Source: Dyadobacter sp. CECT 9275 (GTDB taxonomy: Bacteria; Bacteroidota; Bacteroidia; Cytophagales; Spirosomataceae). From it: DNA of 64,000 bases. The DNA is taken from NCBI RefSeq assembly GCF_907164905.1, contig NZ_CAJRAF010000002.1:1240001-1304000 (forward strand), written 5' to 3'. The notes beneath the pieces are model-generated. The model did not search any database and had not been told where the DNA came from. It worked only from the letters and a program-made list of their open reading frames with translations. A program made the position numbers and the translations under genes. Positions 43,532 through 53,189 of the stretch are shown here, piece by piece (within the stretch, counting starts at the first letter, position 1; every line of letters starts with the position of its first letter).

Positions 43532-44149
43532 CTATTTTACCAGTATCGCCTTACAGTTCCTGCAATTCTTCTTTTTCGCGATCAACTCCCACCTCATATT
43601 ACCAAAATGGGTATTGCAGTTAGGGCATACATACACTTCCTGGAACCAATCGTCCAGTTTTTCCTTCTGAACCTGAAATTCCAGCGCTTTATTCCTAAAA
43701 ATGGATCCTACAGGAAATATAATCCTTAACAGCTTTTCCAACCAGTTTCCTTCTCTGATCACTGCCAGTTGATGCTTACGCTGGCGGTACTTATCAAATA
43801 CTGCCCTAAGCTGTTCAAACTGATCGGATACGTCAACCACCTGTGGTTTGCGCTGAGGCTTTTGCGCATTACCCTGACCTGCCGGTTTTGCCTGTCTGGC
43901 AATTTTTTGAAAAAGCTGCTCGGCTTTGATTCGTACCTTTCCAACCCTTAGTTCATCAGCAGGATGCAGGACATAAGAACTGACCATCTGACCGTTTACA
44001 AATGTGCCATTGGTAGAATCATTATCTTCAACCAACATTTCATTTTCGGAGATCGGTGTAATATAGGCATGGGTGCCACTTACCGACGGGTGATCAGGTA
44101 TGCTGATCAAATTTTCAGGATTTCGACCGATGGAATACTTTTTTACCAT
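43532..44149 (-). CDS. FHA-domain protein with C-terminal zinc ribbon
   Basis: A 205-residue protein. The FHA domain is at the extreme N-terminus (SIGRNPENLI, SVSGTHAYI, DNDSTNGTFVNG). A linker is followed by a helical segment and a C-terminal zinc ribbon (YVCPNCNTHFG, KKNCRNCKAILV). It has the same two domains as the other FHA protein of the island but in reverse order. It should bind phosphothreonine on a partner. The zinc ribbon may bind nucleic acid or protein. Confidence 0.85.
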   Translation of the reverse strand: MVKKYSIGRNPENLISIPDHPSVSGTHAYITPISENEMLVEDNDSTNGTFVNGQMVSSYVLHPADELRVGKVRIKAEQLFQKIARQAKPAGQGNAQKPQRKPQVVDVSDQFEQLRAVFDKYRQRKHQLAVIREGNWLEKLLRIIFPVGSIFRNKALEFQVQKEKLDDWFQEVYVCPNCNTHFGNMRWELIAKKKNCRNCKAILVK

Positions 44150-44288
44150 AACGAAAAGAAGGATAAAATTTCAGGCGATTCTGATGATATATCGAAGTAG
44201 GTACAGAAAGGTAACGTCGTTTTTCTTATTTTTTTTAGTTCTGCTCTTAAATCAAATAACACATGAGTTTATCGCATGGCCACTTTGA

Positions 44289-45008
44289 TTAGAGGGCGGA
44301 CCGAAGCCGCAGGGCCTGTTTATTAAATTTACTATCGGGCTCGGAGGCAATTTGGTCGATTAGTTTACGTGCTCTTCTACGTTCGTTCATTTTCAGGTAG
44401 GCCAGGGAGAGAAACCACTCTCCCTCCTGTCTGACCTTCTTGTTCTGAGATCGTAATGCTGCTTCAAGTAAAGGAACTGCTTTTTCAGGCTGCCCTTTTT
44501 TCATAAGATCCACCCCGGAACGAAATTTCTCATACGCTTTTAGTTCACCGCTTTTTTCCTGGAAAGCAGGATACTCCGGCCTGCTCATCACAAACGATTT
44601 TTCAAGTGTCTGTTCGTACATGCCATAAAGCCTGTCGTTCTGCTTGTGCCGGTAATTCACTATACCCACCCCGAAAACAAACAATACCACCGCAGCGGCG
44701 GCGGCCCATCCCCAGTTGATACGGGTTAAGCTGAAAACATTCCCGGGCTGGTCAGGAATCAGCGGCCTGACCGTTTCCGCCTGTACAGCTTCCATCTCTT
44801 CCTCTTTTAACCTGGCATGTATACCCTTCAGGTGTGGCATAAGTGCCATCGACTTTAATGCCCAGTAAACATCCAGATATGCCGCAGCCTCCTGCTGCAG
44901 TGCGGGGTTCAATCCCAGTTCCTGTTCCAGCAAGGCTGTTTCCTCCTCAGAAAGTGTCCCGTTGGCTCTTCCTTCGATACGTTCGATTTGTTCGTCTGTC
45001 AGTGCCAT
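44289..45008 (-). CDS. Putative anti-sigma factor with TPR-like periplasmic part
   Basis: A 239-residue protein. The N-terminal 60 residues are helical (DEQIERIEGRANGTLSEEET), like anti-sigma domains of Bacteroidota. One membrane helix lies near residues 98-118 (WGWAAAAAVVLFVFGVGIV). The outer part is helical repeats of TPR type (AYEKFRSGVDLMKKGQPEKAVPLLEAAL, then LSLAYLKMNERRRARKL). It overlaps the sigma-factor gene by 10 bases. I infer that it holds the sigma factor at the membrane and responds to an outer signal. Confidence 0.72.
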   Translation of the reverse strand: MALTDEQIERIEGRANGTLSEEETALLEQELGLNPALQQEAAAYLDVYWALKSMALMPHLKGIHARLKEEEMEAVQAETVRPLIPDQPGNVFSLTRINWGWAAAAAVVLFVFGVGIVNYRHKQNDRLYGMYEQTLEKSFVMSRPEYPAFQEKSGELKAYEKFRSGVDLMKKGQPEKAVPLLEAALRSQNKKVRQEGEWFLSLAYLKMNERRRARKLIDQIASEPDSKFNKQALRLRSAL

Positions 45009-45583
45009 TGTTCAAAGTCTGAGACAATTTCCTTTAATTTTTTCATGCATTTATGTCTTTGGTTTTTAGCAGTATCTTCCGATATACCCAGTACCATACC
45101 GATTTCCCTCAGTGATTTGGCTTCCAGGTAAAACATCCGGATCACCTCACGGCAGTTCCCGGTCAGTTTCTCAAAAGCCTTTTTTACCAAAGCTATTGTT
45201 TCATTGCCGATCGTATCCTTCAAAAAGGAATCGTCGCTTTCAGGATCCTGATCGTCTGACAAGGGCGTATTCAGTCTGAAGCGCGCACTTTTCAGTACGG
45301 TTTGCCAGTTTTTTTTGCAATAGTCAAAAACGATCGTGGAGATTTTGGCCTTATCGAGTACAAAACGACCGGTCTGAAGGTTAAAGTAAAAGCTTTGAAG
45401 CCCCTCCTGGAAGCAATCCTCCGCATCCATTTCCGAACCGCTGTTTTTGAGTACATAGTTTCGGAAACCGGGATAAACTTTTCTGTACAGACATTCTACC
45501 GCATCATTTTCCTGATTTCTGAGGCCTTGGTAAAGAAGTTGTTCGGTTGAGTATGGTAAGCAAACAGTTGAGTTAGGGTTCAC
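44999..45583 (-). CDS. ECF-type RNA polymerase sigma factor
   Basis: A 194-residue sigma-70 family protein. Region 2 is at about 25-95 (AVECLYRKVYPGFRNYV, DAEDCFQEGLQSFYFN) and region 4 at about 130-190 (LVKKAFEKLTGNCREVIRMF, SLREIGMVLGISEDTAKNQRHKCMKKL split by a short turn). It is followed by the putative anti-sigma gene. It probably controls the signalling island or itself. A palindrome lies in its upstream region. Confidence 0.9.
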   Translation of the reverse strand: MNPNSTVCLPYSTEQLLYQGLRNQENDAVECLYRKVYPGFRNYVLKNSGSEMDAEDCFQEGLQSFYFNLQTGRFVLDKAKISTIVFDYCKKNWQTVLKSARFRLNTPLSDDQDPESDDSFLKDTIGNETIALVKKAFEKLTGNCREVIRMFYLEAKSLREIGMVLGISEDTAKNQRHKCMKKLKEIVSDFEQWH

Positions 45584-45622
45584 GTACTGAAAAAATGATG
45601 GGTTATAAATCCTAATAGCATC

Positions 45623-45642
45623 ACTAAAATAATAATTTTAGT
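45623..45642. repeat. Palindrome upstream of the sigma-factor gene
   Basis: ACTAAAAT (45623-45630) and ATTTTAGT (45635-45642) are perfect inverted copies around AATA. It lies 40 bases before the sigma-factor ATG, in the untranscribed or leader region. It could be an operator or simply an AT-rich hairpin. Confidence 0.4.
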
Positions 45643-45730
45643 CTTAACTAACTCCCCGTGAACAAAAAAAGTAACTATTTAAATACAAGAAGTTTCAACC
45701 CGGGCAAGCCAATGCCTGGCGGTTCAAGGG

Positions 45731-46138
45731 TCAGTTGTTGCTCCGGACAAAGTATTCCAGAAGAGCACCGAGCCCGTGCATCGCCAGGATTTCGTCCCGT
45801 TGTTCTTCATAAAGCGCGAAGGATGCCGGGCATTCGGCCTGGATTTTTTTCTCGTTATTGCTGATCTGAACCAGGAAACCAAGAGACGATGCGATCTCCC
45901 AGGCGCTTGGATCCTGACCGGCCTCAGCCCTTTGGGCCATCTGTACCATTTTTGGTATGTTGCTGTTGAGCAGGGCAAAGTTGTTTTGCTGATAGGATTC
46001 ACAAGGGCTGTCTGTGACGCCGTATGAGGAGGTTTCATACCGGCCCGACTCATTACTTGTGCACGCCTGGCCAATGACTGACACACCGATAAAAAAGACA
46101 ACTACCCTAACGGATTTGAAAGCGGATCTGATTTTCAT
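45731..46138 (-). CDS. Small putative lipoprotein
   Basis: A 135-residue protein with a basic start (MKIRSAFKSVR), hydrophobic core and Cys near residue 26 in IGQACTS, a relaxed lipobox. The mature part is helical and acidic (MVQMAQRAEAGQDPSAWEIASS). A competing frame at 45724-46101 on the same strand has no export signal and poorer composition. It lies between the sigma-factor gene and the next protein of the island. Function unknown. Confidence 0.55.
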   Translation of the reverse strand: MKIRSAFKSVRVVVFFIGVSVIGQACTSNESGRYETSSYGVTDSPCESYQQNNFALLNSNIPKMVQMAQRAEAGQDPSAWEIASSLGFLVQISNNEKKIQAECPASFALYEEQRDEILAMHGLGALLEYFVRSNN

Positions 46139-46300
46139 AAGAGTTCCTGTTTATAATGATTAACATGTACATCATTATATAGGAGGTCCTCTCAAAAGGT
46201 AATCGGGGGACGAAGGGATTTATGCAAAAATTTAGTATGCGTCCGGTAGACCTAGATTTTAACGAAATTGGTAGAATGCTGCTTCCTGAGAACTTACGAT

Positions 46301-46834
46301 TTAAAGATTCTTTACGCCTGGAAGTGCCAATGGAGCCGAATATCCTATATATTTCATTTCCTTGAACTGCTTGGAGTCCAGCTTTATGACATAATCATTC
46401 TTTAGTGTTTTTTCAATTAAGGAAAGATCATCCACAGATATCTTTGAATTGCTTTTTATTAAAAAACTCAATTCTAGAATTTTACCCTGACGTGTTATCT
46501 TGTAGTTTACGAATAGCGTGTCATCAGGGATAGGACGCGATTTCAGCTCAAAAGATTTCTTGATGAGGCCATCCCTCCGTTTTGATTCATCTTTACCCAT
46601 ATCAATGGTCGAAAATGCGACTCTAGAAACATTTACAGGTATGATGGCCAGATCATTATCAAGCTTGTTTGATGCATTGGAATACAACTTCCGTGAATTC
46701 GGATATGAAGACCTTTGGCTAATTTTGTATGAAATTCCATCCGAGGTAACCTTTTCTTCGAGCTTCGTTAACTTGTCCTGACCAAAAGCATGTTGTGTGA
46801 ACATGCAGAGAATAAAAATCTGTAACTTTTTCAT
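46301..46834 (-). CDS. Exported protein of unknown function
   Basis: I place the start at ATG 46834, where a clean signal peptide begins (MKKLQIFILCMFTQHAFGQ), giving 177 residues; the longer frame to 46945 adds Cys-containing non-conserved sequence. The mature part is a mix of helices and strands (FVNYKITRQGKILELSFLIKS, VDDLSLIEKTLKNDYVIKL) that resembles the small TonB-C-like or energy-coupling domains of Bacteroidota, without certainty. It precedes the lipoprotein gene. Confidence 0.55.
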   Translation of the reverse strand: MKKLQIFILCMFTQHAFGQDKLTKLEEKVTSDGISYKISQRSSYPNSRKLYSNASNKLDNDLAIIPVNVSRVAFSTIDMGKDESKRRDGLIKKSFELKSRPIPDDTLFVNYKITRQGKILELSFLIKSNSKISVDDLSLIEKTLKNDYVIKLDSKQFKEMKYIGYSAPLALPGVKNL

Positions 46835-46984
46835 AATCTTATTATTTTGGGCAACTTGAACTATTGAAAATTTCAAACATTCCTCCTGGTTTCGAAGATG
46901 GGCGTACCTGAAACGGCAGGGCGCGTAATATCCGGACCCGTTCAAAAAGGGTGTTTATCGGAAGGACACAAAATTTAAGTAAAA

Positions 46985-48991
46985 TTACCAGATCCGGAAT
47001 CCTGCCCTCAAACCAAATTTACTGATACGGGCATCAATTTTCTGGTTTGCCGTATTCATGTGGGAGACGCGGGAATTATAGATACTTCCCAGGCCATTAT
47101 TACCAAAACATTCAAGAAAGGCACCAAAATGTGCTTTTTGGATTTCTATTCCAAGCGCACCGGTAACGGACAAAACGGTTTTCTGAAGCTGGTCAGTGCC
47201 GGACACCTCCTGAAATTGAGAATAATTTTTGTACTCGTAAGATATCGGAATCAAAATCTCGGGACCAAATCTGAGATAGGGACGTAAACGTTTGGGGTTG
47301 GTATTGGGCTGATGCAGCTTAATCGACAAGAGGCCATTCATTCCGGAGAGTTTAAAATCTTCCAGAGCCGACTGGTAACTATCTACCGAGGAATAGCTGC
47401 TCTGAAAATACTCCACACCAATTACGAAATCTGCCAGATTTTTGTGATCAATGTATGACAGCTGCACGCCGGCAGAACCCGTCCAACCGTTTTCAACCTC
47501 TTTCTTCTTGTCGGCAATCTTGTATTTAGGAACAACCCCCGCAAATCCGGCCACCAGTTCCGGCTTCCACCACGAAATGTTGTTACATTTTCTGGTTTCC
47601 GCTAATCCCCTCCTTACTTCTTCATTCAATTCTTCCTGGTTACAGACTTTCAAAAGTTTCATCCTTTCATACACGCCCGGCGTTTTTGAACACTCCCCGG
47701 CTACCACCATTTTCTGGATCTGTTCCCGGTAGAGTCTCAGAAGACTGTCACTCCGGACCATCCTTGTTATGGAATCACCAAGGCTTTTATGCTGATTCAA
47801 TACTTCGGTGATGTTATCACAGTCTTTCAGATATGACACATTGGCAATCCATAACGATCTCGCACGAAGCAAGTTACAACCATACAACTCTTTCTTTATC
47901 AATAAAATACCTCGTTCGTAATCTTCCCGGCCCTTACACTCAACAGCGGGCTTCGCAGGAATTACAACAGGGCTCACGGAAGGTAACGTAGCTATATACG
48001 CGTCATATTCGGTTTGAATACAGGTCCGCATATCCGTGCGGATTTCCTGAGGCATCTCATCAATCCAGGAAAACAAACTGGCATAGGCGCTCTTTACGGT
48101 GAGGATATTCAATGTATCCTGCCTGAGCATACGAATCTTTCTGAGCGTACTATTTAACTCATTCAAACGGCTGAGCAGAAAACCCGAAGCTGTGATTTTT
48201 TCCTTATGGGTACTGACATACCTGATCAACAGCTCTGAGTCACATAACCTTGCGATGCCGGACAACGATCCGATGCCCTCTGCTTCGGTTCTCAGCTCCT
48301 TTATCCGCATTTCAATGTCAGGAATATCTATGTTACGAATATTCCGGTAACTCTCCAGTAATGCTATCTGCTGAGGCAATGGTAGCCCCGACGCCTGGCT
48401 TTTATGATAGTTGCTTCCCCACCGTGTCAGTTCGTCGGTTACACGCAAACCTTCGGCATACTGCTCTTTTAAAACATTGTTTCTGTTTCCACCTAAAACC
48501 CTTGCATTATTAAAGTCTCTTTTCGCACCGACGGTATCCATCCGGCTTAACTTCTGCCTGCCCCTGTGCGCAAACTCAAAGCCGGTAATAATTCTCTGCT
48601 GAGCAGTCAGTTCTGCAATATTCCTTTTATTGATCTGTCCAAGACAATCCTCTATCCTGCTTTCAAAATACCCCAATGACCCGATATCCTTCAGTTTCCG
48701 GTATTCTTTAAACTTATCCACCGCCCCCGCATAATTCCCTCTCTTTCTTAGTTTTTCCCCCTCTGACAAAATTTCTTTCAGACGCGTTATCTGCCGAATT
48801 TTCTGACTAAAATTAGGATACTCAGCATGTGACCGATAAAGCTGGAGTGCATCATCCAGTTTTCCTGCATCCAGATCTTCCCCCGCCAGTATCCAAACAT
48901 GATATAACTCCTTTTTAGGAAATAATTCTTGCGCAAAACCCTTCACGGATAAGAACGAAATCAGAATAAGAAGGTAAACTTTTATTTGCAT
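46985..48991 (-). CDS. TPR protein with C-terminal outer-membrane beta-barrel
   Basis: A 668-residue protein with a signal peptide ending VKGFAQ. The first about 470 residues are helical repeats (GEDLDAGKLDDALQLYRSH, GEKLRKRGNYAGAVDKFKEY) of TPR type. The last about 190 form an outer-membrane barrel (WWKPELVAGFAGVVP, FVIGVEYFQSS, LRPYLRFGPEILIPIS) ending SKFGLRAGFRIW, the typical terminal aromatic signal for outer-membrane insertion. It links the island to the outer membrane. It overlaps the preceding gene by 10 bases. Confidence 0.78.
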   Translation of the reverse strand: MQIKVYLLILISFLSVKGFAQELFPKKELYHVWILAGEDLDAGKLDDALQLYRSHAEYPNFSQKIRQITRLKEILSEGEKLRKRGNYAGAVDKFKEYRKLKDIGSLGYFESRIEDCLGQINKRNIAELTAQQRIITGFEFAHRGRQKLSRMDTVGAKRDFNNARVLGGNRNNVLKEQYAEGLRVTDELTRWGSNYHKSQASGLPLPQQIALLESYRNIRNIDIPDIEMRIKELRTEAEGIGSLSGIARLCDSELLIRYVSTHKEKITASGFLLSRLNELNSTLRKIRMLRQDTLNILTVKSAYASLFSWIDEMPQEIRTDMRTCIQTEYDAYIATLPSVSPVVIPAKPAVECKGREDYERGILLIKKELYGCNLLRARSLWIANVSYLKDCDNITEVLNQHKSLGDSITRMVRSDSLLRLYREQIQKMVVAGECSKTPGVYERMKLLKVCNQEELNEEVRRGLAETRKCNNISWWKPELVAGFAGVVPKYKIADKKKEVENGWTGSAGVQLSYIDHKNLADFVIGVEYFQSSYSSVDSYQSALEDFKLSGMNGLLSIKLHQPNTNPKRLRPYLRFGPEILIPISYEYKNYSQFQEVSGTDQLQKTVLSVTGALGIEIQKAHFGAFLECFGNNGLGSIYNSRVSHMNTANQKIDARISKFGLRAGFRIW

Positions 48992-49602
48992 ATTTCCGGC
49001 GTTTGGCTGGTGAGGGTCGCTGCATACTTATAATAATTATTGGATATATATTTTAATCTGGAACGTCGTTTGTAAAGCTTGCATTTTTTGGCAGCAATTT
49101 GTGAATACAATATTGCGAGGCTATCCAGTTTCGGATTATCTCCGTCGGACTGCACAGCCATCTTGAAATAATATACCGCGTTAGTCGACTCTTCATTGTC
49201 GACAGCTTCTATGCCCTTGCGCAGATTTTCGTTAAAAGCAGCATTCATTTCCTCGGCCCTGGCTGTTATATTTTTCTCAACAACAGCGGATTCATTTCCT
49301 CTATGCACGAAAGACAAAAGCAAAATAATATTAATGAGTAAAATTAACCCCCCAATGGGATAAAAAAGTAATTTCCATTCAAGTTTATATTTTTTTATAG
49401 CTACAAAAGATCCATAAACAACTCCTATAAACATTCCCAGCAACATCCACATGATAACGGGTGAAATACTGTCGGTTACAAACAAAAGTCTGTCGACCGG
49501 AACGAAAAAAAATGCGCTCAGCCCACCCAGGAATTCTCTCAGAATGTAAATTAAAACCACGATAACCAGCGCGCCCCAAAAGCCAATTTTCCCATTATTC
49601 AT
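48982..49602 (-). CDS. Polytopic membrane protein with helical cytoplasmic or periplasmic tail
   Basis: A 206-residue protein with three membrane helices (about 8-32, 47-67 and 80-98) and a helical C-terminal part (AEEMNAAFNENLRKGIEAVD, NAVYYFKMAVQSDGDNPKL) that looks like a single TPR-like unit. It overlaps the J-like gene by 4 bases and the TPR-barrel gene by 10 bases. It may anchor the complex in the inner membrane. No family is recognised. Confidence 0.6.
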   Translation of the reverse strand: MNNGKIGFWGALVIVVLIYILREFLGGLSAFFFVPVDRLLFVTDSISPVIMWMLLGMFIGVVYGSFVAIKKYKLEWKLLFYPIGGLILLINIILLLSFVHRGNESAVVEKNITARAEEMNAAFNENLRKGIEAVDNEESTNAVYYFKMAVQSDGDNPKLDSLAILYSQIAAKKCKLYKRRSRLKYISNNYYKYAATLTSQTPEICK

Positions 49603-51647
49603 ATTTTTTCCGCTTTTTTGACAAACCTGTAAAAATAGATAGTACTCACTACAAAAAAGGCAAAAAGTAAAAATGACAACAATGGAGATTGACTGATAAG
49701 ATACGGTTTTCGTGAAAGCCAGCCCTGGTCATTCAGCAGAAGGCCCAAAATGTACCTGAGCAATCCAAGATAGGCCGCGCCAATTAAACCGTACTGCACC
49801 AATTTGACAGCATATGCCTTTTTAGGAAAGACAGTTTTTAATTCAATAGGTATTTCCGTTATTCCATACGGTGATTTTGTTACAAACTTTAAAGAATAAA
49901 GTTTGTCCTTTATTAGTTGGATTGAATCCACCGTTAAATAAATTTCCGTTTCAATCTGGCCGGTGTAGCTATTAAATACCAGTTCCTTCTCGCTTAATGT
50001 TATCCCCTCGATTTTAGTGTCCAGTTCCACTCTCATTTTAACAAATGCCGAATTAATAAGCCTAAGCCTGATTAAATATCTCGCCACACCGCCCACCTCA
50101 ATTTCCAGCAACCTGATTGCATTTACATTAGCACTCACGATCGGTTCCGTGAAAGAAGGATCAATCGCCAAAATTAAAGCCTGCGCAGCGGCCAGTTTCA
50201 GCTCCGCATCATTATATAATCCGGAATTAATCGCCTTCTCTAAATGTCTGTTATAATTGGTATTAATGCCAGACCTGCCAATGCCTGCAAACCATGTTGA
50301 TAAATACCCATTTTCTATGGACTGGGAAACACTTGCCCAATTAGACTGATTGCCGCTAAGGTGACTGACCAAATCCTCAGGGCTGGCAAATTTTCTGGTA
50401 TTGAGATAGAAAGGATAATTCCTGTTGACTGAATAAAGAAACCTGAGAAAGTCAACAGAACTGTTGTTATCAGAAATGAGTGAGGCAACCTGCGGAGCCG
50501 TCTCAGCAAGCCATATTTGCAAATACCCCTTGGTAAATAATTCCATCACCAGCCAGAACGACGCGGAAGCCTGGCAGGCCGCGTCCAGGAGTTGCTTCAC
50601 ATCATCATACTCCTCATCTCTAAACCTGAACGGCAACGAAGGGTTTAGGTGGTACAGAATTTTCAGATACCTTTTTTCCGTATCTTCTTCTTCTTCCAGT
50701 ATTCTCTGAAATTCAGCTGTCCGGGAAGCACTGTCTGTCAACTTATTAACCAGCGGAGGCAGGAAGTTTTTATCTCTGAGGAAATACTCGGACATATCCT
50801 TTTTGCGAAAGGTTATCTCACCCAATTCTTCAACGGTTGATGCATATTCTCCCAGCCATTCAACAACAATTTTCCGCCATGCTTCATCTGTCATCCATTG
50901 ATTCTTCAATGGATCCGGATGATCTTTTTTTGCTCTTGGTTTGAAATTGTTCTCCTGAAGGATTTTTAATACATAATCAACAATCTCATGCAGATGCATT
51001 CCTTTTTCCAATCCTTTCAACACGACAGAATTTGCGGTTGCCTCTTTGAGATGCCCGTCAAAAAGCGTGGATTCCAGCAGCAGATTAATGGCTTCTATTC
51101 CCGGCCTGACCCGTTGTTCATCCAACTGACCGGCATATAGCTTCCGGCTCTCCGGGGACTTAAGTTTGGTATAGGCGAGCCCCAGTTTTTTTTCAGCTTC
51201 ATTGATGACCGATTCGCCATATTTGGCCTTCATTTTCTCACGTGCTACTCCATTGAGCAGTATTTGTTTTTCACGCCAGAAAGGTACCAGCACTTCAAAA
51301 TTACGCTTGACCATTTCGTCTGAAATGGCTTCATTCTGCTTATAATCGAGATAAAGATTGTCGAAAGGGTTTTCCGAAACAATCGTCGTCCAGCTCCCCT
51401 CCTTATCGTTAAAATCATCAGGAACCACGGACAATCCCCCCGCTGCAGTTGAATGGCTCACCAGCGCCTCCTTAGTATTTCTGCCGGAAACCAACGGTTC
51501 TTTCGACGGCTTAATCTGTGGCGTACCACCAGCTGAAACGATCAGCTGCGGACTTTCAAGGCTTTCTGCTTTACTTCTGATGGTACCCTGTGGAGCCTTG
51601 TCAGATGAGGCACTCCCCTGAATTATACCCTCATTAGCGTTCTCCAT
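49599..51647 (-). CDS. Membrane protein with degenerate J-like domain next to Hsp70 genes
   Basis: A 682-residue protein. After an unstructured Ser/Gly-rich start, residues about 91-175 look like a J-domain (PFDNLYLDYKQNE, SDEMVKRNFEVLVPFW, EAEKKLGLAYTKLKSPESRKLYAG), with the end-of-domain signature intact. The HPD tripeptide of active J-proteins is missing. A long helical region follows, then a beta domain (about 500-600), then two C-terminal membrane helices. It is 12 bases after the Hsp70 gene. It could recruit Hsp70 to the membrane without stimulating its ATPase in the usual way. Confidence 0.68.
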   Translation of the reverse strand: MENANEGIIQGSASSDKAPQGTIRSKAESLESPQLIVSAGGTPQIKPSKEPLVSGRNTKEALVSHSTAAGGLSVVPDDFNDKEGSWTTIVSENPFDNLYLDYKQNEAISDEMVKRNFEVLVPFWREKQILLNGVAREKMKAKYGESVINEAEKKLGLAYTKLKSPESRKLYAGQLDEQRVRPGIEAINLLLESTLFDGHLKEATANSVVLKGLEKGMHLHEIVDYVLKILQENNFKPRAKKDHPDPLKNQWMTDEAWRKIVVEWLGEYASTVEELGEITFRKKDMSEYFLRDKNFLPPLVNKLTDSASRTAEFQRILEEEEDTEKRYLKILYHLNPSLPFRFRDEEYDDVKQLLDAACQASASFWLVMELFTKGYLQIWLAETAPQVASLISDNNSSVDFLRFLYSVNRNYPFYLNTRKFASPEDLVSHLSGNQSNWASVSQSIENGYLSTWFAGIGRSGINTNYNRHLEKAINSGLYNDAELKLAAAQALILAIDPSFTEPIVSANVNAIRLLEIEVGGVARYLIRLRLINSAFVKMRVELDTKIEGITLSEKELVFNSYTGQIETEIYLTVDSIQLIKDKLYSLKFVTKSPYGITEIPIELKTVFPKKAYAVKLVQYGLIGAAYLGLLRYILGLLLNDQGWLSRKPYLISQSPLLSFLLFAFFVVSTIYFYRFVKKAEKI

Positions 51648-51659
51648 ATTTACCTCCCG

Positions 51660-53189
51660 TTATAATCTGATATCAATCGAATCAATCAACCCTTTCAGTT
51701 CCAGTACATCCAAATCATCCTCCGCGTCACTTTCCGGTTTGATTTTTAAAGCTGCTTTGGTACCATTCACTTCAACCGTTGCGTTAATGATACCCGACAC
51801 ATCAATTGACATACCTACCTCAACTCTCCCTGGCGAATTGCCCAGTTCCAACTTACCTCTCAGCGCACATTCGTCAGGATTAATGCTTTCCCCTTCGTAT
51901 ACAAACAGTACAGCGTTCTCCTCTGCCGGGAAGGTCTCGGCGATACTGAAAGGCAAGGGCGTATTCTTTCGGATGAGGTGATTGATGACTACCCGGTTAT
52001 TCTGCCTGACTTCAATACCAATGGATTTAGAACTAACATCCACCACACGGTTTCTATTCCTTCCATAAAGTGCTGCACCCTGTGCAATAGCTGTATCCAG
52101 GTTATAACCCGGTATATTCTTCCTGACGTTTTTTCCGGAAATATTTTCCAGCATCCTGGCTATCATAGGCATTCTGCATGAGCCGCCAGCAAGCACAATA
52201 TCGTCAATGTCATTCCAGGTCATTCCAGCCTTATCCAGTATATTCCGGGTAATGGCTTTACACAGCATCAGCAGATCCGCTGACCGTTCTTCAAAATAAA
52301 ATTTGTTGTCATCATCCTCATCATAAAAACTGAATTCATCTTCAAGCCTTTCACGGTAAAGGTTTATTTCAGCTGTTTTACCGGAAGCATTTACCCACAG
52401 CGTCTTCTCCATGTTTTCAGAAAGTTCATATTTACTTTCGAGTGCCTGCTTCTGCACTTCCCATAACATGTCGTCCGGTATCTCTGCACCTGTTTGCCTC
52501 TCAAATTCGGCAAGGAGGTAATTTTCAATAATCGAATCCCAGTTCTTGCCTCCCAGCTCATCCGAACCGTCCGAAGCCACTACATGCGCTTTTTCTGACC
52601 CCATCTGTAAAACCGTGACATCAAATGTTCCTCCTCCCAGGTCAAAAACCATTACCTTTTTGGAATCCGAAAGACTGAAACCATAGGTGAGTGCGGCTGC
52701 AGTTGGCTCATTGATCACATCTATCACGTCCAGCCCTGCAGCAATTCCGGCCTTTTTTGTTTCATATCTTTCTTTAAACCCGAAATAGGCAGGTACTGTT
52801 ATTACCGCAGGGATACTCAGGGTATCTATTGTATCACTTGGCGACAAAAGCCCCTTTCTTTTAAAATAGAAAAAAGCCTCTATCTTGAGCTTCTTCAATA
52901 TCATTGCCGAATATCCCGTGGCCTTACAATTCACTCCGTTGATTAAATAACGGTGAGAAAGGTCCTTACCCATGTCTCTTTTAATAAACTCATAAATGGG
53001 TGAATTCATCTGCAGCTTCCTGTCGTTGGCCTTTTTACCAACGTAAGCAACCTTGCCGTCAAACCAGATCACCGAGGCTGTTGTTTCCTGCCCATCACTA
53101 TTTTTGATGATCACGGGAATACCGGTTTCGTCGATACACGAAACACATGAAAACGTCGTCCCCAAATCTATACCAATACGCGGGATCAT
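51660..53189 (-). CDS. Hsp70-family protein with short substrate domain (no lid)
   Basis: A 509-residue Hsp70 homologue. The ATPase domain has GIDLGTTFSCVS (phosphate 1), ITVPAYFGFKERYETKKAG, INEPTAAALTYGF, VFDLGGGTFDVTVL and VLAGGSCRMPMI. The substrate part is reduced to a beta domain (about 390-500) with the usual TPLPFSI block. The helical lid of DnaK (about 640 residues) is missing. It overlaps the 1176-residue protein's gene by 4 bases, so expression is coupled. This is an island-specific chaperone, not the housekeeping DnaK. Confidence 0.92.
   Translation of the reverse strand: MIPRIGIDLGTTFSCVSCIDETGIPVIIKNSDGQETTASVIWFDGKVAYVGKKANDRKLQMNSPIYEFIKRDMGKDLSHRYLINGVNCKATGYSAMILKKLKIEAFFYFKRKGLLSPSDTIDTLSIPAVITVPAYFGFKERYETKKAGIAAGLDVIDVINEPTAAALTYGFSLSDSKKVMVFDLGGGTFDVTVLQMGSEKAHVVASDGSDELGGKNWDSIIENYLLAEFERQTGAEIPDDMLWEVQKQALESKYELSENMEKTLWVNASGKTAEINLYRERLEDEFSFYDEDDDNKFYFEERSADLLMLCKAITRNILDKAGMTWNDIDDIVLAGGSCRMPMIARMLENISGKNVRKNIPGYNLDTAIAQGAALYGRNRNRVVDVSSKSIGIEVRQNNRVVINHLIRKNTPLPFSIAETFPAEENAVLFVYEGESINPDECALRGKLELGNSPGRVEVGMSIDVSGIINATVEVNGTKAALKIKPESDAEDDLDVLELKGLIDSIDIRL

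Noticed and set aside
35591..45583. Type VI secretion system suggested by kinase, PP2C and FHA genes
   Set aside because: No sheath, Hcp, VgrG, TssK or ClpV-like genes are present.
45724..46101. 125-codon minus-strand frame
   Set aside because: Overlaps the lipoprotein gene in another frame; the lipoprotein has an export signal and better composition.
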